Shown: positions 17,434-27,277, counted from the stretch's first letter. The stretch: 64,000 nucleotides of DNA from JSC-12 sp033764965 (GCA_033764965.1 JANRIN010000090.1:1-64000), one strand, 5' to 3'. Notes: generated from the letters alone by a model not told the origin. Made by a program: numbers and translations.

Positions 17434-19326
17434 CTAAATATTAATGCTGTTGGGGATGCGTGATGGCAGGAGATAGGGATAGTCCACTCCAAAGCGATCA
17501 AGACGTTCCTGATTTCTGACGCTAATTTTCTGCTCGATCGCAGTCAATTCGGCTTGAAACTGAGCCAGAACAGCCCGATCGCCCGGATCAAGGAATTTAA
17601 TGTGGGCAGAACTGCCTAAGCTACCCCAACGAATGCCACACAGGGCAAAAGCCAGCTCAATTTGAGCCAGGTCTTTTTCATGGGGCGGCATTAGCTCCTC
17701 CACAGATTTGCAAACATCCGGCGAACAGTAAGCTGCCAGGGGCGCATTGGCAGGAAATCCCACATAGTCAAACTGACTGAAGTTGACCGCTGCGTGTTGG
17801 GGACCGCAGGTAAAGATAATTTGGGTCGCAATGTCAATGAGTTGTTGCAGGCTAGAAAGTTGCGTCGGGAATCCGGGCACGCGGGAATAGGACGGCAATT
17901 CGTCAAGATTCAGCCCGATCTGCGTGGTAACTTCGGATGGCATCCAGGCGGGAGCCTGAACAAAGTCGCTCAGGGGACGCACATCCAACGGTTCTCCCAA
18001 TTCCGCTGCCCAGGCTTGTAGATACAAATCCTGCTGAACCGCCGCGTCATCTGGGTAGTAGCGATGCAGGAAGTTCGTGGTGTAGTGGGCGATCGCCTGC
18101 CATAACAGCAAGGCATCATCCCGATAGGGAAATTCTGGCAAGAACTCAGCCGTGACTCCCCGTTGCTGCACATTGGTTGGCAACGCATAAGCCTGAAAGG
18201 GGTGATCGCGGTAGGCTTTGTTGATCAAGCTGATCGAGGCTTCTCGCGTGGGTGCCATCAAGCTATCAATCGCCGCTCCTTTGCCCAAGAGCACTTCATT
18301 GCCACGCGTATTAATCGCTAACAAGAACTGAAAATGGGGCTTCAGCAGCCGATACAGGGGATGATTCGCTGGCAGTTGGCGGGGAGTAGCGATCGCAAAC
18401 GCTTCCATTGCCAGGTGGGTATCGCCTAAGTGGGTAATCAGTTCGTGCTGGGTGAGATCGGCAACTTGAACGTACAACTTGGCTCGCATCCAGGCACCCA
18501 GGTCGGGTTCACGAGTGACACAATGCCCTGGCTCCAATTGAATCAGGACAGGCTCTAAGCCAGTTTGAGATGAATGAAAGATGGCAACGGGACTACCCAC
18601 ATACCGACCTGGTTGTAAGTCGGCTGGAGTCAAATTTGCTAGCAGGGGATAGTCTGCGATAAATAAACGCTTTTCTGTAGCAGCCTGGGTCAATTCAATG
18701 CCATCTCCGGTTGCCAAAGAGTAACGCTTCCCAGCCCATTGGTTGAGCAATGCCTGATCATTCGGCTGCACCAATCGCAACGCCATCGGATTTTGTCCTG
18801 CAAGCCGTTGCCGAGCAAATTCCCGATCGCTCAGTCCGTTCTCGTGGTGTTGAATCTTCAACGTCACGGGATGGGGCTGGTGATATTGGTTCAAAACCTC
18901 ATAAACCCGCGATCGTCCTTCTGAAATCGACTTGGCATTTGCCGCCGCTTGTTGAGCCTGACGCAGTCCAGCCATCATCGATCGGCGTTGCTGCACAAAG
19001 TCTGCATCAAATTGCTCATCCGGGGGCAAATCAACATTGAACCAGCCAGATTGAAAGACTTTGAAGTCAACCAATTGGGTGGTCAAGTAATACCAAACTT
19101 TGTCCAGGGTGCCTCTTCCCTGCGCCACTTGATCCAGAAATAAATTCCAGGGTTGGGACAACCGACCCTGATCCAGCAGGGTTTGCCCGAACTGACTGAA
19201 TAGATAACGCAGTAACCCGTCATCTCCGGCATAAGGAAAAATGCGGGCGGGTCCTTGCTGGTCTAGGGACGTTGGATCGTAGCGATATTGTCCTTGCTGC
19301 TTACGAGGAGGATTGTAGAACGCCAT
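17434..19326 (-). CDS. Lipoxygenase family protein
   Basis: A 630-aa non-heme iron dioxygenase of polyunsaturated fatty acids. Iron-ligand regions are present in order: LGDTHLAMEAFAIATPRQLP with NHPLYRLLKPH about residues 300-330, then TCGPQHAAVNFSQFDYVGFP (about 515). The C-terminal residue is Ile (NSINI), whose carboxylate is the usual last iron ligand. The protein starts in the catalytic part without an obvious PLAT domain or signal peptide. Upstream on the same strand lies thf1 (106-base gap with short repeats), so the two might share a transcript. The likely products are oxylipins; substrate and regiospecificity cannot be read from the sequence. Confidence 0.85.
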   Translation of the reverse strand: MAFYNPPRKQQGQYRYDPTSLDQQGPARIFPYAGDDGLLRYLFSQFGQTLLDQGRLSQPWNLFLDQVAQGRGTLDKVWYYLTTQLVDFKVFQSGWFNVDLPPDEQFDADFVQQRRSMMAGLRQAQQAAANAKSISEGRSRVYEVLNQYHQPHPVTLKIQHHENGLSDREFARQRLAGQNPMALRLVQPNDQALLNQWAGKRYSLATGDGIELTQAATEKRLFIADYPLLANLTPADLQPGRYVGSPVAIFHSSQTGLEPVLIQLEPGHCVTREPDLGAWMRAKLYVQVADLTQHELITHLGDTHLAMEAFAIATPRQLPANHPLYRLLKPHFQFLLAINTRGNEVLLGKGAAIDSLMAPTREASISLINKAYRDHPFQAYALPTNVQQRGVTAEFLPEFPYRDDALLLWQAIAHYTTNFLHRYYPDDAAVQQDLYLQAWAAELGEPLDVRPLSDFVQAPAWMPSEVTTQIGLNLDELPSYSRVPGFPTQLSSLQQLIDIATQIIFTCGPQHAAVNFSQFDYVGFPANAPLAAYCSPDVCKSVEELMPPHEKDLAQIELAFALCGIRWGSLGSSAHIKFLDPGDRAVLAQFQAELTAIEQKISVRNQERLDRFGVDYPYLLPSRIPNSINI

Positions 19327-19432
19327 AGGGGGAATGGGGGTGGGTGAGTGGATAGGTGAGTAAGTCGGTGAACATCCGCCTTCTCTCTTTTTACCTTCTA
19401 CTCATCCCCTTGCTCCAATTCCTGACGATACT

Positions 19433-20170
19433 TCAACTGGAGGGAGCCTCATCCTTAGATGTTTCTGCCGCATCAGAGGCAGTCGGCGCTGTCCCATTGC
19501 TGGCTTGCTGCTTCTGCTCCCGTTTCTTCTTTTCAGCCTCCAGCATATCTGCCATAACGGCTTGTGCCTGTGCCATTTTGTCTAAATTGCTGCGATACAG
19601 TTCCAAGTCTTTCTGAACTTTGTCCTGGGGCAGCCGTAAGGCGGTACAGGCTTGATTGAGGAGTTCCTCCCGTTGAGCTTCGTTCTTGACGGCGGCGGCA
19701 TCGACAGACTCAAACAGGGTGAATAAGCCGATCGCAAACAAGCGGCTGTATTTGAACTTGGGATTGTTGGCGATCGCTTTGATCTGCTCTTGTAAATCAT
19801 CGCCCCCATAAGATGTAGCCGAATGCTCCAGCCATCCCACCACATCCTTCGCCGTTTTATGGTTGACGGCATCACTCATGCGTTGGGCATCATGGCGATA
19901 GCGATTAGGATCATCCTGCAATGCCTGACAAATGGCATCAAAAATGGGAGTTTTATCGCTTTCAGGGCGGTATCCTTGCATAAAGCGATCGAAAGAAGTG
20001 ACAACCCCCAACGCATAGATGGGATTGTATTGGTAGTCCACATTCACGCTGAGCAAATGCATCTCAACCATCAGTTCCTCCACCACACGGCGATAGATGG
20101 AGTTAATCGGGCGGGTGTGGATGCCGTAAAAAGCTCGCTTAGTATCAGAGACGGTGCGGACGTTGTTCAC
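19433..20170 (-). CDS. thf1: Photosystem II biogenesis protein Psb29/Thf1
   Basis: 245 aa. The first 60 residues (TVSDTKRAFYGIHTRPINSI, EELMVEMHLLSVNVDYQYNP, FDRFMQGYRPE) are highly typical of Thf1/Psb29. Known roles are in PSII assembly and repair and in binding and stabilising FtsH protease complexes at the thylakoid. The C-terminus is a coiled coil (about residues 195-225) with a disordered Ala/Ser/Glu tail. An ftsH2-type gene occurs about 2 kb away at 22287, a functional neighbour by known biology. Divergent from the CpcT-like gene. Confidence 0.95.
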   Translation of the reverse strand: MNNVRTVSDTKRAFYGIHTRPINSIYRRVVEELMVEMHLLSVNVDYQYNPIYALGVVTSFDRFMQGYRPESDKTPIFDAICQALQDDPNRYRHDAQRMSDAVNHKTAKDVVGWLEHSATSYGGDDLQEQIKAIANNPKFKYSRLFAIGLFTLFESVDAAAVKNEAQREELLNQACTALRLPQDKVQKDLELYRSNLDKMAQAQAVMADMLEAEKKKREQKQQASNGTAPTASDAAETSKDEAPSS

Positions 20171-20300
20171 AGTAAGATCTTAAATTTGTGTGACTCTTTA
20201 CATTTTCTCGCCTGATGGTGAGTTTGCCAAGTTTTAATCAAGAACCCACTCTCTTCAACTCTTATCCCCTCCCCCCAACCCCCATTCCCCCAAATCCCCT

Positions 20301-20918
20301 ATGCCCTCCCCTCTCCTGACCCTGGCTCAATACCTTGCTGGTGAATTTGAAAATCGCGAACAGGCAGCGGCAGAACCCGTCTGGTATGTGTCCTTGCGAC
20401 TCTGGCAGCGTCCCGTCAAATTGTTTACCGAGGACAGCATCACCTTGTTTGCCGAGCAGGCGAATGTGATCAACTTACATTTGCCCTATCGTCAGCGCTT
20501 GATGCGTCTCAGCCAAGCTCCTGACCAACCAGAAACCTTACAGGTGCAATATTACGGGTTCAAAAATCCAGGTCAATTTAAAGCAGCCGGACAAAATCCA
20601 GAATTATTGGAGGCTTTGACCGTAGAGCAAGTGGACATATTGCCGGGATGTGTACTGAATGTTAGTTCCCGATCGCTCCCCAATGGAACCCGCTTTCTGG
20701 CAACCGCTCCCCCAGAAGCCTGCTGTCGGTTTCAATACGAAGGCAAAATTGGACAAGTCGCCCTTGGGTTTGAAGTGAGTGCGGAGGAGTATTTGACCTT
20801 TGATAAAGGAATTGACCCGGATACCGGACGCGCCCTATGGGGAGCCATGATGGGACCTTACCGCTATCAAAAAACACAGAATTATCGCTTTGATGAGATT
20901 AATTTGAAGGCTGAATGA
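20301..20918 (+). CDS. CpcT/CpeT-family chromophore lyase
   Basis: A 205-aa protein of the CpeT family (T-type bilin lyases, which attach phycocyanobilin to Cys155 of beta-phycocyanin or the equivalent site). Typical segments are LAQYLAGEFENREQAA near the start, PVWYVSLRLWQRPV, QVYY-type strand LQVQYYGFKNPGQF, PGCVLNVS and a FDEI-ending C-terminus. The length matches the family. Whether it is CpcT (phycocyanin) or another paralogue cannot be decided. The upstream region 20266-20300 is a C-rich short repeat, close to the start codon. Confidence 0.85.
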   Translation: MPSPLLTLAQYLAGEFENREQAAAEPVWYVSLRLWQRPVKLFTEDSITLFAEQANVINLHLPYRQRLMRLSQAPDQPETLQVQYYGFKNPGQFKAAGQNPELLEALTVEQVDILPGCVLNVSSRSLPNGTRFLATAPPEACCRFQYEGKIGQVALGFEVSAEEYLTFDKGIDPDTGRALWGAMMGPYRYQKTQNYRFDEINLKAE

Positions 20919-21062
20919 ATTTAGCCGGGACTAGCTCTTGAAGGGGAACTAGAAATGGCGATCGCAGTCAAAAAGACTTAAGTATCAGGGTATTTGTTGT
21001 GAATTTTGTTCACTTTGGCTGATTTAGCAACAGTTCAACATCTACCTAGCACGGAGGATTCA

Positions 21063-21353
21063 ATGTCCTTATCAACCGACGCATCAAAGTCTCAAGCTAG
21101 CTCATCAAAGCCAGAATCGTCCGTCTCGCAACCATCCCCGCAAGCATCTCCATCCAGTAAAGTCTCGATCGAGTCTCCATCCTCCACGAAAGTCACGTTT
21201 GAAGTGCCAACTAATTCCTCCCTGCCAGTAAACCCGTTTGATCCAAGCTGGATTAAGCTCTGGGAGCAAGTTGGACCCATTAGTTATTTAGCGCTCCTTT
21301 GTACCTTCATCTGGTTACTAACTCGCCTGGTCGAAACGGTGAAAGGCAAATAG
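21063..21353 (+). CDS. Small tail-anchored membrane protein
   Basis: 96 aa. The ATG at 21063 is chosen over the upstream frame because ACGGAGGATTCA precedes it at the right distance. Residues 1-55 are almost entirely Ser, Pro, Lys and Ala (low complexity, probably disordered). Residues 70-90 (GPISYLALLCTFIWLLTRLV) form one membrane helix just before a basic end (ETVKGK). This is a tail-anchored layout with the disordered part in the cytosol. No family is recognised. Confidence 0.6.
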   Translation: MSLSTDASKSQASSSKPESSVSQPSPQASPSSKVSIESPSSTKVTFEVPTNSSLPVNPFDPSWIKLWEQVGPISYLALLCTFIWLLTRLVETVKGK

Positions 21354-21510
21354 AAACTGATTCACCTGGATTACTGATCGATGATGTGTAAGGGTCGGCA
21401 CAAGACCGACCCATCTTATTAGCCAATTCCTTGTTAAAGAATGTGAAATATTCCCGATGGGAGACTGTTTTTCTCACAGGATCGGGGCAGACTGGCTATA
21501 GGGCTAGTGA

Positions 21511-22191
21511 ATGAAGAAACCAGCGATGAAGCGATCGCTCATTTATCTGACTGTATGTGTTGGTCTTGCCGCATTGGGTAGCGGTTATGCCCTGTTGGAA
21601 AATACGCCCGATCAGGTGATTCACCAAAACGTTTCTTGCCCAAATACGGGATCTGCCAATGTTCAAGAGTTTCAAGTTTTAGGCACTTACCGCTGGGCAA
21701 AAGGAGTGATCGTGCTTTACAGCGCTCTTTGCACAACCCAGCATCCTAAAGGCGGAATGCAACGGGTGTTTGGGCATCAGGTGGTGAAGCGGGAAGGGAT
21801 GAACTGGCAAATTAGCAGCAGTGACAGTTACAGCGTGAAGCGTAATCCACATTCGCCCGAAAAGCTGATTGAGTACGGCATCAGTCAGGCGGTGGAAAAA
21901 AGTGGCGATCGCTACACGATTTTGTACGGTCAGTTCTTAACGCCCAAAGTTGGCACTGTAGAGGCAACATTTGATAATGGGCAAGTGATTCGAGCCGACG
22001 GGAAAGGTAAAGGATTTGCCCTAATTTCGGCTGGAGCCGCAAATGTGTGTGAATTACGAGTCTTGGGACCGGATGACCAGCTGCTGCGCCGCGAAGACTT
22101 AAGCCAACCCAAAACTTTATTGCTTCCCAAACGGTTAATCAGTAATGTTGCGCCAGCTAACAGAACTTGTTCCGAGTTTCACCGTTTGTAG
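21511..22191 (+). CDS. Predicted exported hypothetical protein
   Basis: 226 aa with an N-terminal hydrophobic segment (SLIYLTVCVGLAALGSGYALL) that acts as signal peptide or anchor. The remaining residues alternate beta strands (VIHQNVSC, QEFQVLGTYRWAKGVIVLY, GMQRVFGHQVVKREG), with four scattered cysteines that could form disulfides in the periplasm. No domain is recognised. A second ATG at 21526 would shorten it by five residues. It is followed by a bidirectional hairpin and converges on ftsH. Confidence 0.65.
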   Translation: MKKPAMKRSLIYLTVCVGLAALGSGYALLENTPDQVIHQNVSCPNTGSANVQEFQVLGTYRWAKGVIVLYSALCTTQHPKGGMQRVFGHQVVKREGMNWQISSSDSYSVKRNPHSPEKLIEYGISQAVEKSGDRYTILYGQFLTPKVGTVEATFDNGQVIRADGKGKGFALISAGAANVCELRVLGPDDQLLRREDLSQPKTLLLPKRLISNVAPANRTCSEFHRL

Positions 22192-22233
22192 AGACAAGAT
22201 TACACCCGTTAGAAACGCCCTTTAAAAATAAAG

Positions 22234-22260
22234 ATGGGGATGATGTGCCGTCATCCCCAT
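22234..22260. terminator. Bidirectional terminator between ftsH and the exported protein
   Basis: The arms ATGGGGATGA (22234-22243) and TCATCCCCAT (22251-22260) are perfectly complementary with a 7-base loop. The hairpin lies between two convergent stop codons, with T-rich sequence after it and A-rich sequence before it. Confidence 0.8.
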
Positions 22261-22286
22261 TTGTCTACTTACTGAGAGTTTCGAGA

Positions 22287-24176
22287 TTATAACTGTGGAG
22301 TGTACTGCTCCTTCTCAGGTATATCTGTATACTCAGCAACGATTTGACGGAACTCCTCGCCGTCGATCGTCTCTTTCTCAATTAACAGATCCACCAGGCG
22401 ATCGATTACGACGCGATTTTCACGAATCAGGCGACGGGCATCATCGTAACAATGTTCAACGATCGCCCGAACCTGAGCATCAATGCGGGCGGCAATCTCT
22501 TCAGAATACTCAGACCGCACCATCAGATCGCGCCCCAGAAAGACTTCAGAAGATTGCCCTTCCAAGGAAAGCGGACCTAAGTCCGACATCCCAAAGCGAG
22601 TTACCATTTGGCGTGCCATGCCGGTCACCTGTTGCAAGTCGTTGCCTGCGCCTGTGGTAACTTCGGCATCGCCAAATACCACTTCCTCCGCTGCACGACC
22701 GCCCAAAGCACCCTGGATACGTGCCAGGATTTGGGTTCTAGAAATCAGCATTTGCTCCTCGCTGGGGGCAAACCAGGTCAAACCACGAGCCTGCCCACGG
22801 GGAATCAGGGTGACTTTCTGCACCGGATCATGCCCTTTCACCAGAGTGCCGATGATGGCGTGTCCGATTTCGTGATAAGCGATCAACCGCTTACTCTTGC
22901 TATCGACTAGAGGAGTGCCTTCCATACCTGCAATCACCCGATCGACCGCATCATCAATTTCCAGCATCGTGATCGCATCTTTGCGACGACGCGCCGTGAG
23001 AATTGCCGCTTCATTCAGCAGGTTTGCCAGGTCAGCCCCAGAAAAACCAGGAGTCCGACGAGCGATCGCTTCTAAGGAAATTTCATCCGCCAGTTTCTTG
23101 TTACGGGCGTGAACCTTCAACACGTCTAGACGACCTTTAATGTCGGGTACATCCACCGTGATCTGGCGGTCAAAGCGTCCCGGACGCAGCAAAGCGGCAT
23201 CTAACACATCAGGACGGTTGGTAGCAGCAATCACGATGATGCCAGTATTCCCCTCGAAACCATCCATCTCGGTCAACAACTGGTTCAGGGTTTGTTCCCG
23301 TTCGTCGTTCCCGCCGCCAATGCCAGCCCCCCGTTGCCGACCGACGGCATCGATTTCATCAATAAAGATGATGCAGGGTGCGTTTTCTTTAGCTTTCTTG
23401 AACAAATCCCGGACGCGAGACGCCCCCACGCCGACAAACATTTCCACGAATTCAGAACCAGAGATGCTGAAGAAAGGAACCCCTGCTTCACCCGCGATCG
23501 CTTTTGCCAGCAAGGTTTTACCCGTTCCCGGAGGCCCAACCAACAGAACCCCTTTGGGAATCCGCGCACCCACAGCAGTAAAGCGTTCGGGCTTCTTCAA
23601 AAACGTCACAACTTCTTGTAACTCTTCCTTCGCTTCTTCAATCCCCGCCACATCATCAAACATTACGCCTGTCTTGGCTTCCATTTGAAAACGAGCGCGA
23701 GACTTGCCAAAACTCATGGCTTGCCCCGGACCACCAGGCACATTATTAGAGCGACGGAACAGGAAGAACAAGCCACCAATCAGCAGCACTGGGAAAATTA
23801 AATTGCCTAACAATCCCCAAATGGCTCCATCGTTCCGAACGGGATGCACATCGAAGCGGACTTTGTCCTGTCTGAGTCGAGAGATTAACTCTGGAGAATT
23901 TCCGGGCAAATCGACCCGCAATCGTTGAATCCGATTGTCTAGCTCAGAATCGATCGCCTCTACAATAGCTGTCCGCCCACCATCATATAAATCAACGCTC
24001 ACGACGCGATCGGCATCCAGGTATTCCAGGAAGCGTCCATAGGTCATGCGAGTATTGGCAGCGTTGCGCCCCATGTTGACTGGGGTGGACGATGCAAACG
24101 AGCCTTGCCACAGAAAGAACCCAACCACTAATGCAGGTACTGCCCACAGGAGTGCTGTTCTCCAAGAAAATTTCAT
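22287..24176 (-). CDS. ftsH: Thylakoid ATP-dependent zinc protease FtsH (FtsH2-like)
   Basis: 629 aa. An N-terminal membrane helix (ALLWAVPALVVGFFLWQ) and a second at about residues 121-140 (GLLGNLIFPVLLIGGLFFLF) enclose a lumenal domain. The AAA domain has GPPGTGKT at about 214-221, FIDEIDAVG at about 271 and SRH residues. The protease domain has HEIGH at about 435-439. Start and end (MKFSWRTALLW; FRQIVAEYTDIPEKEQ) closely follow the Synechocystis FtsH2 type, which with FtsH3 removes damaged D1 during PSII repair. Full length, single gene, own terminator. Confidence 0.95.
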   Translation of the reverse strand: MKFSWRTALLWAVPALVVGFFLWQGSFASSTPVNMGRNAANTRMTYGRFLEYLDADRVVSVDLYDGGRTAIVEAIDSELDNRIQRLRVDLPGNSPELISRLRQDKVRFDVHPVRNDGAIWGLLGNLIFPVLLIGGLFFLFRRSNNVPGGPGQAMSFGKSRARFQMEAKTGVMFDDVAGIEEAKEELQEVVTFLKKPERFTAVGARIPKGVLLVGPPGTGKTLLAKAIAGEAGVPFFSISGSEFVEMFVGVGASRVRDLFKKAKENAPCIIFIDEIDAVGRQRGAGIGGGNDEREQTLNQLLTEMDGFEGNTGIIVIAATNRPDVLDAALLRPGRFDRQITVDVPDIKGRLDVLKVHARNKKLADEISLEAIARRTPGFSGADLANLLNEAAILTARRRKDAITMLEIDDAVDRVIAGMEGTPLVDSKSKRLIAYHEIGHAIIGTLVKGHDPVQKVTLIPRGQARGLTWFAPSEEQMLISRTQILARIQGALGGRAAEEVVFGDAEVTTGAGNDLQQVTGMARQMVTRFGMSDLGPLSLEGQSSEVFLGRDLMVRSEYSEEIAARIDAQVRAIVEHCYDDARRLIRENRVVIDRLVDLLIEKETIDGEEFRQIVAEYTDIPEKEQYTPQL

Positions 24177-24284
24177 AAACCGCGCCCTCTAGATACAGGT
24201 TTCAAAACCGATATGAATATCAGGATGTGTACAATCAATTGTTAATTAAATTTAACGTGTTTTTCAGGAACCAAGCAACCACGT

Positions 24285-27146
24285 TCAGGAGTCATTCCGA
24301 GCAACTGACCCAATTGCTTCGTTGGAAGGCTGATGAATCGGGATTTCGATCGTAAATTCGGTGCCTTGGTCTGGCATGGAGATGCACTGAAGTTGCCCTC
24401 CGTGTTTCTCAGTCACAATGCCATAGCTGATCGATAAGCCTAAGCCTGTTCCTTTACCCACGGGTTTTGTGGTGTAGAACGGATCAAAAATGCGAGTTTT
24501 AATCTGTTCTGGCATTCCTGCCCCATTGTCAGCAATCCGAATACAGACAGCAGGTGTCGCAAGTTGTTCTGAAGGCAGGAATTCTGTTGTGATGGTAATC
24601 GTGGGTTGCCATTCAGAGTGTTGCTTGCGTGCTGCAATTTCCTCCAAAGCATCGATCGCATTGCTCAAAATATTCATAAATACCTGGTTGAGCGCTCCTG
24701 GATAGCACTCGATCAGCGGCAATTCCGTATATTTTTTGATTACATAAATTTCTGGCTTTGAGCCTGTCGCTTTGAGGCGGTTTTGCAGAATCATTAATGT
24801 ACTATCCATGCCGTCATGGATATCGACAACTTTCATGTCGGCTTCATCCATGCGGGAAAACGATCGCAATGAGGCGACAATTTTTTGAATTCGCTCCACT
24901 CCCATTTGCATGGAACTCAACAACTTGGGTAAATCTTCCTCCAGGAACTCTAAGTCGATCGCCTCGGAAAATGCCTGCACACTTGAATCGGGTTGAGTTA
25001 CGGTGTTGCGGTAAAGCTGAAGTAACACCAGCAAATCGCGCGTGTATAGGTCAGCGTGATGCAAATTGCCGGCGATGAAGCTAACTGGATTGTTAATCTC
25101 ATGCGCCACCCCTGCCACCAACTGTCCCAGCCCAGACATTTTTTCGCTTTGTACGAGTTTTGCTTGAGTGGATTGAAGTTCTCGAAATGCGTGTTCCAAC
25201 TCCATTTTTTGCAGGCGTAGTTGGGTTTCTGCCTGCTTACGTTCAGTGACATCCCGTAAAATTACCATGTATTCCTGCTGATCAAGGGACAGGCGATCGG
25301 AGGTTGAGAATTCCAGGATTTTGACCTGGTCGGCTTGGGTTAACCGTTGTTCCCCCCAACTGTCCCAAGCCCTTGGATGATCTGCCAGTTCTGGTAAAAG
25401 TTGACTTAAATGGTTTCCTCGAAATTCTGCCAGGTCTACAAATTGCCCAAGAAAGAGTTGTTGAGCGGCTGGATTGAGCCGCTGAATCACCCCTTCCCCA
25501 TTGACAACCACGATCGCATCCTGGGCAACTTTGAACAAATGCTCGGAAGCTTCCCGCGCTTCAACTACAGATGTCACCTGAGGCAAACTCGTCCAGCAGG
25601 CGATCGCGACTCCAACAAATGCCACTGCCAACAGCAACACCACAAACAAATTCGCATTTTGAGCAAAGGCTAACTGGCTCAACAATCCACGCGTTGCCCA
25701 ACCGATCGTCATCGCGCCGCAGATCAGAAAAATTAGCACGCTCACCTGAGTCAACATCAGATCAGAGAATTTGTTGGATGGGCGGCGCTGATATTTTTCA
25801 ATCCACCATCGCGGCTGAAACAACCAAAAGTGACTGCGCCGAACTTCCGCATCCAGAAGCAAGAGGGCGATCGGCAACAGCAACCCCATCAGCAGATCTT
25901 GCCAACTCCACGTCACCCCCCCCACAATCAACACCCCTAACTCAATCACGCAAAAACCGAGTGACCAGCCCGCCCAACGGGACTCTGGATAATGCCGACG
26001 AACCCATAAACCCCAGTGAATGCCGATCATGGAGGCTAAATAACTGGTTCCCGTCACCATCACTACACGAGTGACATCCCCCCACGCCAAACAAGCCAAG
26101 CTTAAGATTGCCGTCAGCACCAAAGCTGGACCCAACACTCCCTGCCGTGAGCCAACCCCAAACACAGGAGCTAAATATCCATCCAGGGCAAGCTGGTACA
26201 ACACACGCGGGGAATTAGAAATAGCCGTGGCAGAACTGAGCAAACACCCAGATGCAATTAAGAACGTGACGAGCACAGGAGCCGACTGTCCCCAGAAGGG
26301 TTGAGCCGCGATCGCCAGGGCTAAAAACGCATTATTGTGCATATCCTCTGTAACCGCCAACCGCGTCAGCACCCAGGAGCCTCCGACATACACGATCGGC
26401 AACAACCAGGCGGCAACCACTAAGCTCTTGAGGGTTGCTTTGGGATTGCGGCTATCTGCCACAAACGAAGATGCTGTTTCACATCCATAGGCGGCGTAGA
26501 CTGCCACGAAATACCACTTTGCCCACTCTTGAATGCCAATTCCTGTGGGACTGACAGCGTTTTGCACAAGGCTTGCGCTGTTTGCAGAGAAAACCACCCA
26601 GCCCAACCCTTGCAAACAAAACGTCAGCAGCAGTCCGATCGCTGGCACCATGAAAAACAAATGCAAAATTCCCAGAGCACGAGTTCCACTAAACGCCACG
26701 ATGTAGGGTAGGGCAGTGAGTCCAATCTTTAAGGCGATCGCAGGAGTTGAAACCCCTAATAACTCTAAATTTGCTTGAATTAAATCAGTCAGAATAATGG
26801 CATTCATGGGAGGCACAGACACCCAGCCAAGGTAGTAGCCCAGCGCTACATATTTCGCGAATAGAGGCTGTTTGTTCAATAAACGAGTGGCGTAGTTGGG
26901 GGTGCCGCCCGATATATCCTGCCACCGGTTGCCTAAGTGTTTAACTTGCAAATTCAGCATCATCCCCACAACCGCGCAGGGTATCCAAACCCACAATGCG
27001 GCTGAACCCAGATCATGATGCAGACTGGGAGCAGTTCCCAACCACAGGAGCAACCCACTCAATCCAAAACCCCAACCTTCTAGTGTGCTAAGGCTGCGTG
27101 GGAGGCGATTGGAAAACCCATTCAGCGATGTAAAACTGCCAGCCAT
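24285..27146 (-). CDS. Amino-acid permease fused to PAS and histidine kinase
   Basis: A 953-aa fusion. Residues 1-430 form an APC-superfamily permease with about twelve membrane helices, including TLEGWGFGLSGLLLWLGTAP, SGGTPNYATRLL and YAAYGCETASSFVADSRNPK. Two more helices follow at about 470-520. A PAS domain (about 530-640) carries AQDAIVVVNGEGVIQRLNPAA. The kinase has the phospho-acceptor H in LGQLVAGVAHEINNPVSFIA (about 690), N-box NQVFMNILSNAIDAL, G1 IRIADNGAGMP and G2 GKGTGLGLSISYGIV. All kinase boxes are intact. By analogy with permease-kinase fusions such as CbrA (a different transporter family), it may sense an amino acid or amine during transport. No response regulator is adjacent. 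The ORF is continuous without frameshift. Confidence 0.92.
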   Translation of the reverse strand: MAGSFTSLNGFSNRLPRSLSTLEGWGFGLSGLLLWLGTAPSLHHDLGSAALWVWIPCAVVGMMLNLQVKHLGNRWQDISGGTPNYATRLLNKQPLFAKYVALGYYLGWVSVPPMNAIILTDLIQANLELLGVSTPAIALKIGLTALPYIVAFSGTRALGILHLFFMVPAIGLLLTFCLQGLGWVVFSANSASLVQNAVSPTGIGIQEWAKWYFVAVYAAYGCETASSFVADSRNPKATLKSLVVAAWLLPIVYVGGSWVLTRLAVTEDMHNNAFLALAIAAQPFWGQSAPVLVTFLIASGCLLSSATAISNSPRVLYQLALDGYLAPVFGVGSRQGVLGPALVLTAILSLACLAWGDVTRVVMVTGTSYLASMIGIHWGLWVRRHYPESRWAGWSLGFCVIELGVLIVGGVTWSWQDLLMGLLLPIALLLLDAEVRRSHFWLFQPRWWIEKYQRRPSNKFSDLMLTQVSVLIFLICGAMTIGWATRGLLSQLAFAQNANLFVVLLLAVAFVGVAIACWTSLPQVTSVVEAREASEHLFKVAQDAIVVVNGEGVIQRLNPAAQQLFLGQFVDLAEFRGNHLSQLLPELADHPRAWDSWGEQRLTQADQVKILEFSTSDRLSLDQQEYMVILRDVTERKQAETQLRLQKMELEHAFRELQSTQAKLVQSEKMSGLGQLVAGVAHEINNPVSFIAGNLHHADLYTRDLLVLLQLYRNTVTQPDSSVQAFSEAIDLEFLEEDLPKLLSSMQMGVERIQKIVASLRSFSRMDEADMKVVDIHDGMDSTLMILQNRLKATGSKPEIYVIKKYTELPLIECYPGALNQVFMNILSNAIDALEEIAARKQHSEWQPTITITTEFLPSEQLATPAVCIRIADNGAGMPEQIKTRIFDPFYTTKPVGKGTGLGLSISYGIVTEKHGGQLQCISMPDQGTEFTIEIPIHQPSNEAIGSVARNDS

Positions 27147-27277
27147 GAAGGTTTAGGGGAAAGGTTTACTTATCTTTAGAGTCTTCCCAGACTCAGAACA
27201 ACATCAACATTTTGTCGATCGTCAGGGATTCAACCCTCATCCTCGTTTATATAAGTAGGGTGTGAATTGGTAAATTT

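Noticed and set aside
22295..23928. Several long plus-strand frames opposite ftsH
   Set aside because: They are shadows of the strongly biased ftsH coding sequence and read as Arg/Pro/Ser-rich text without domains.
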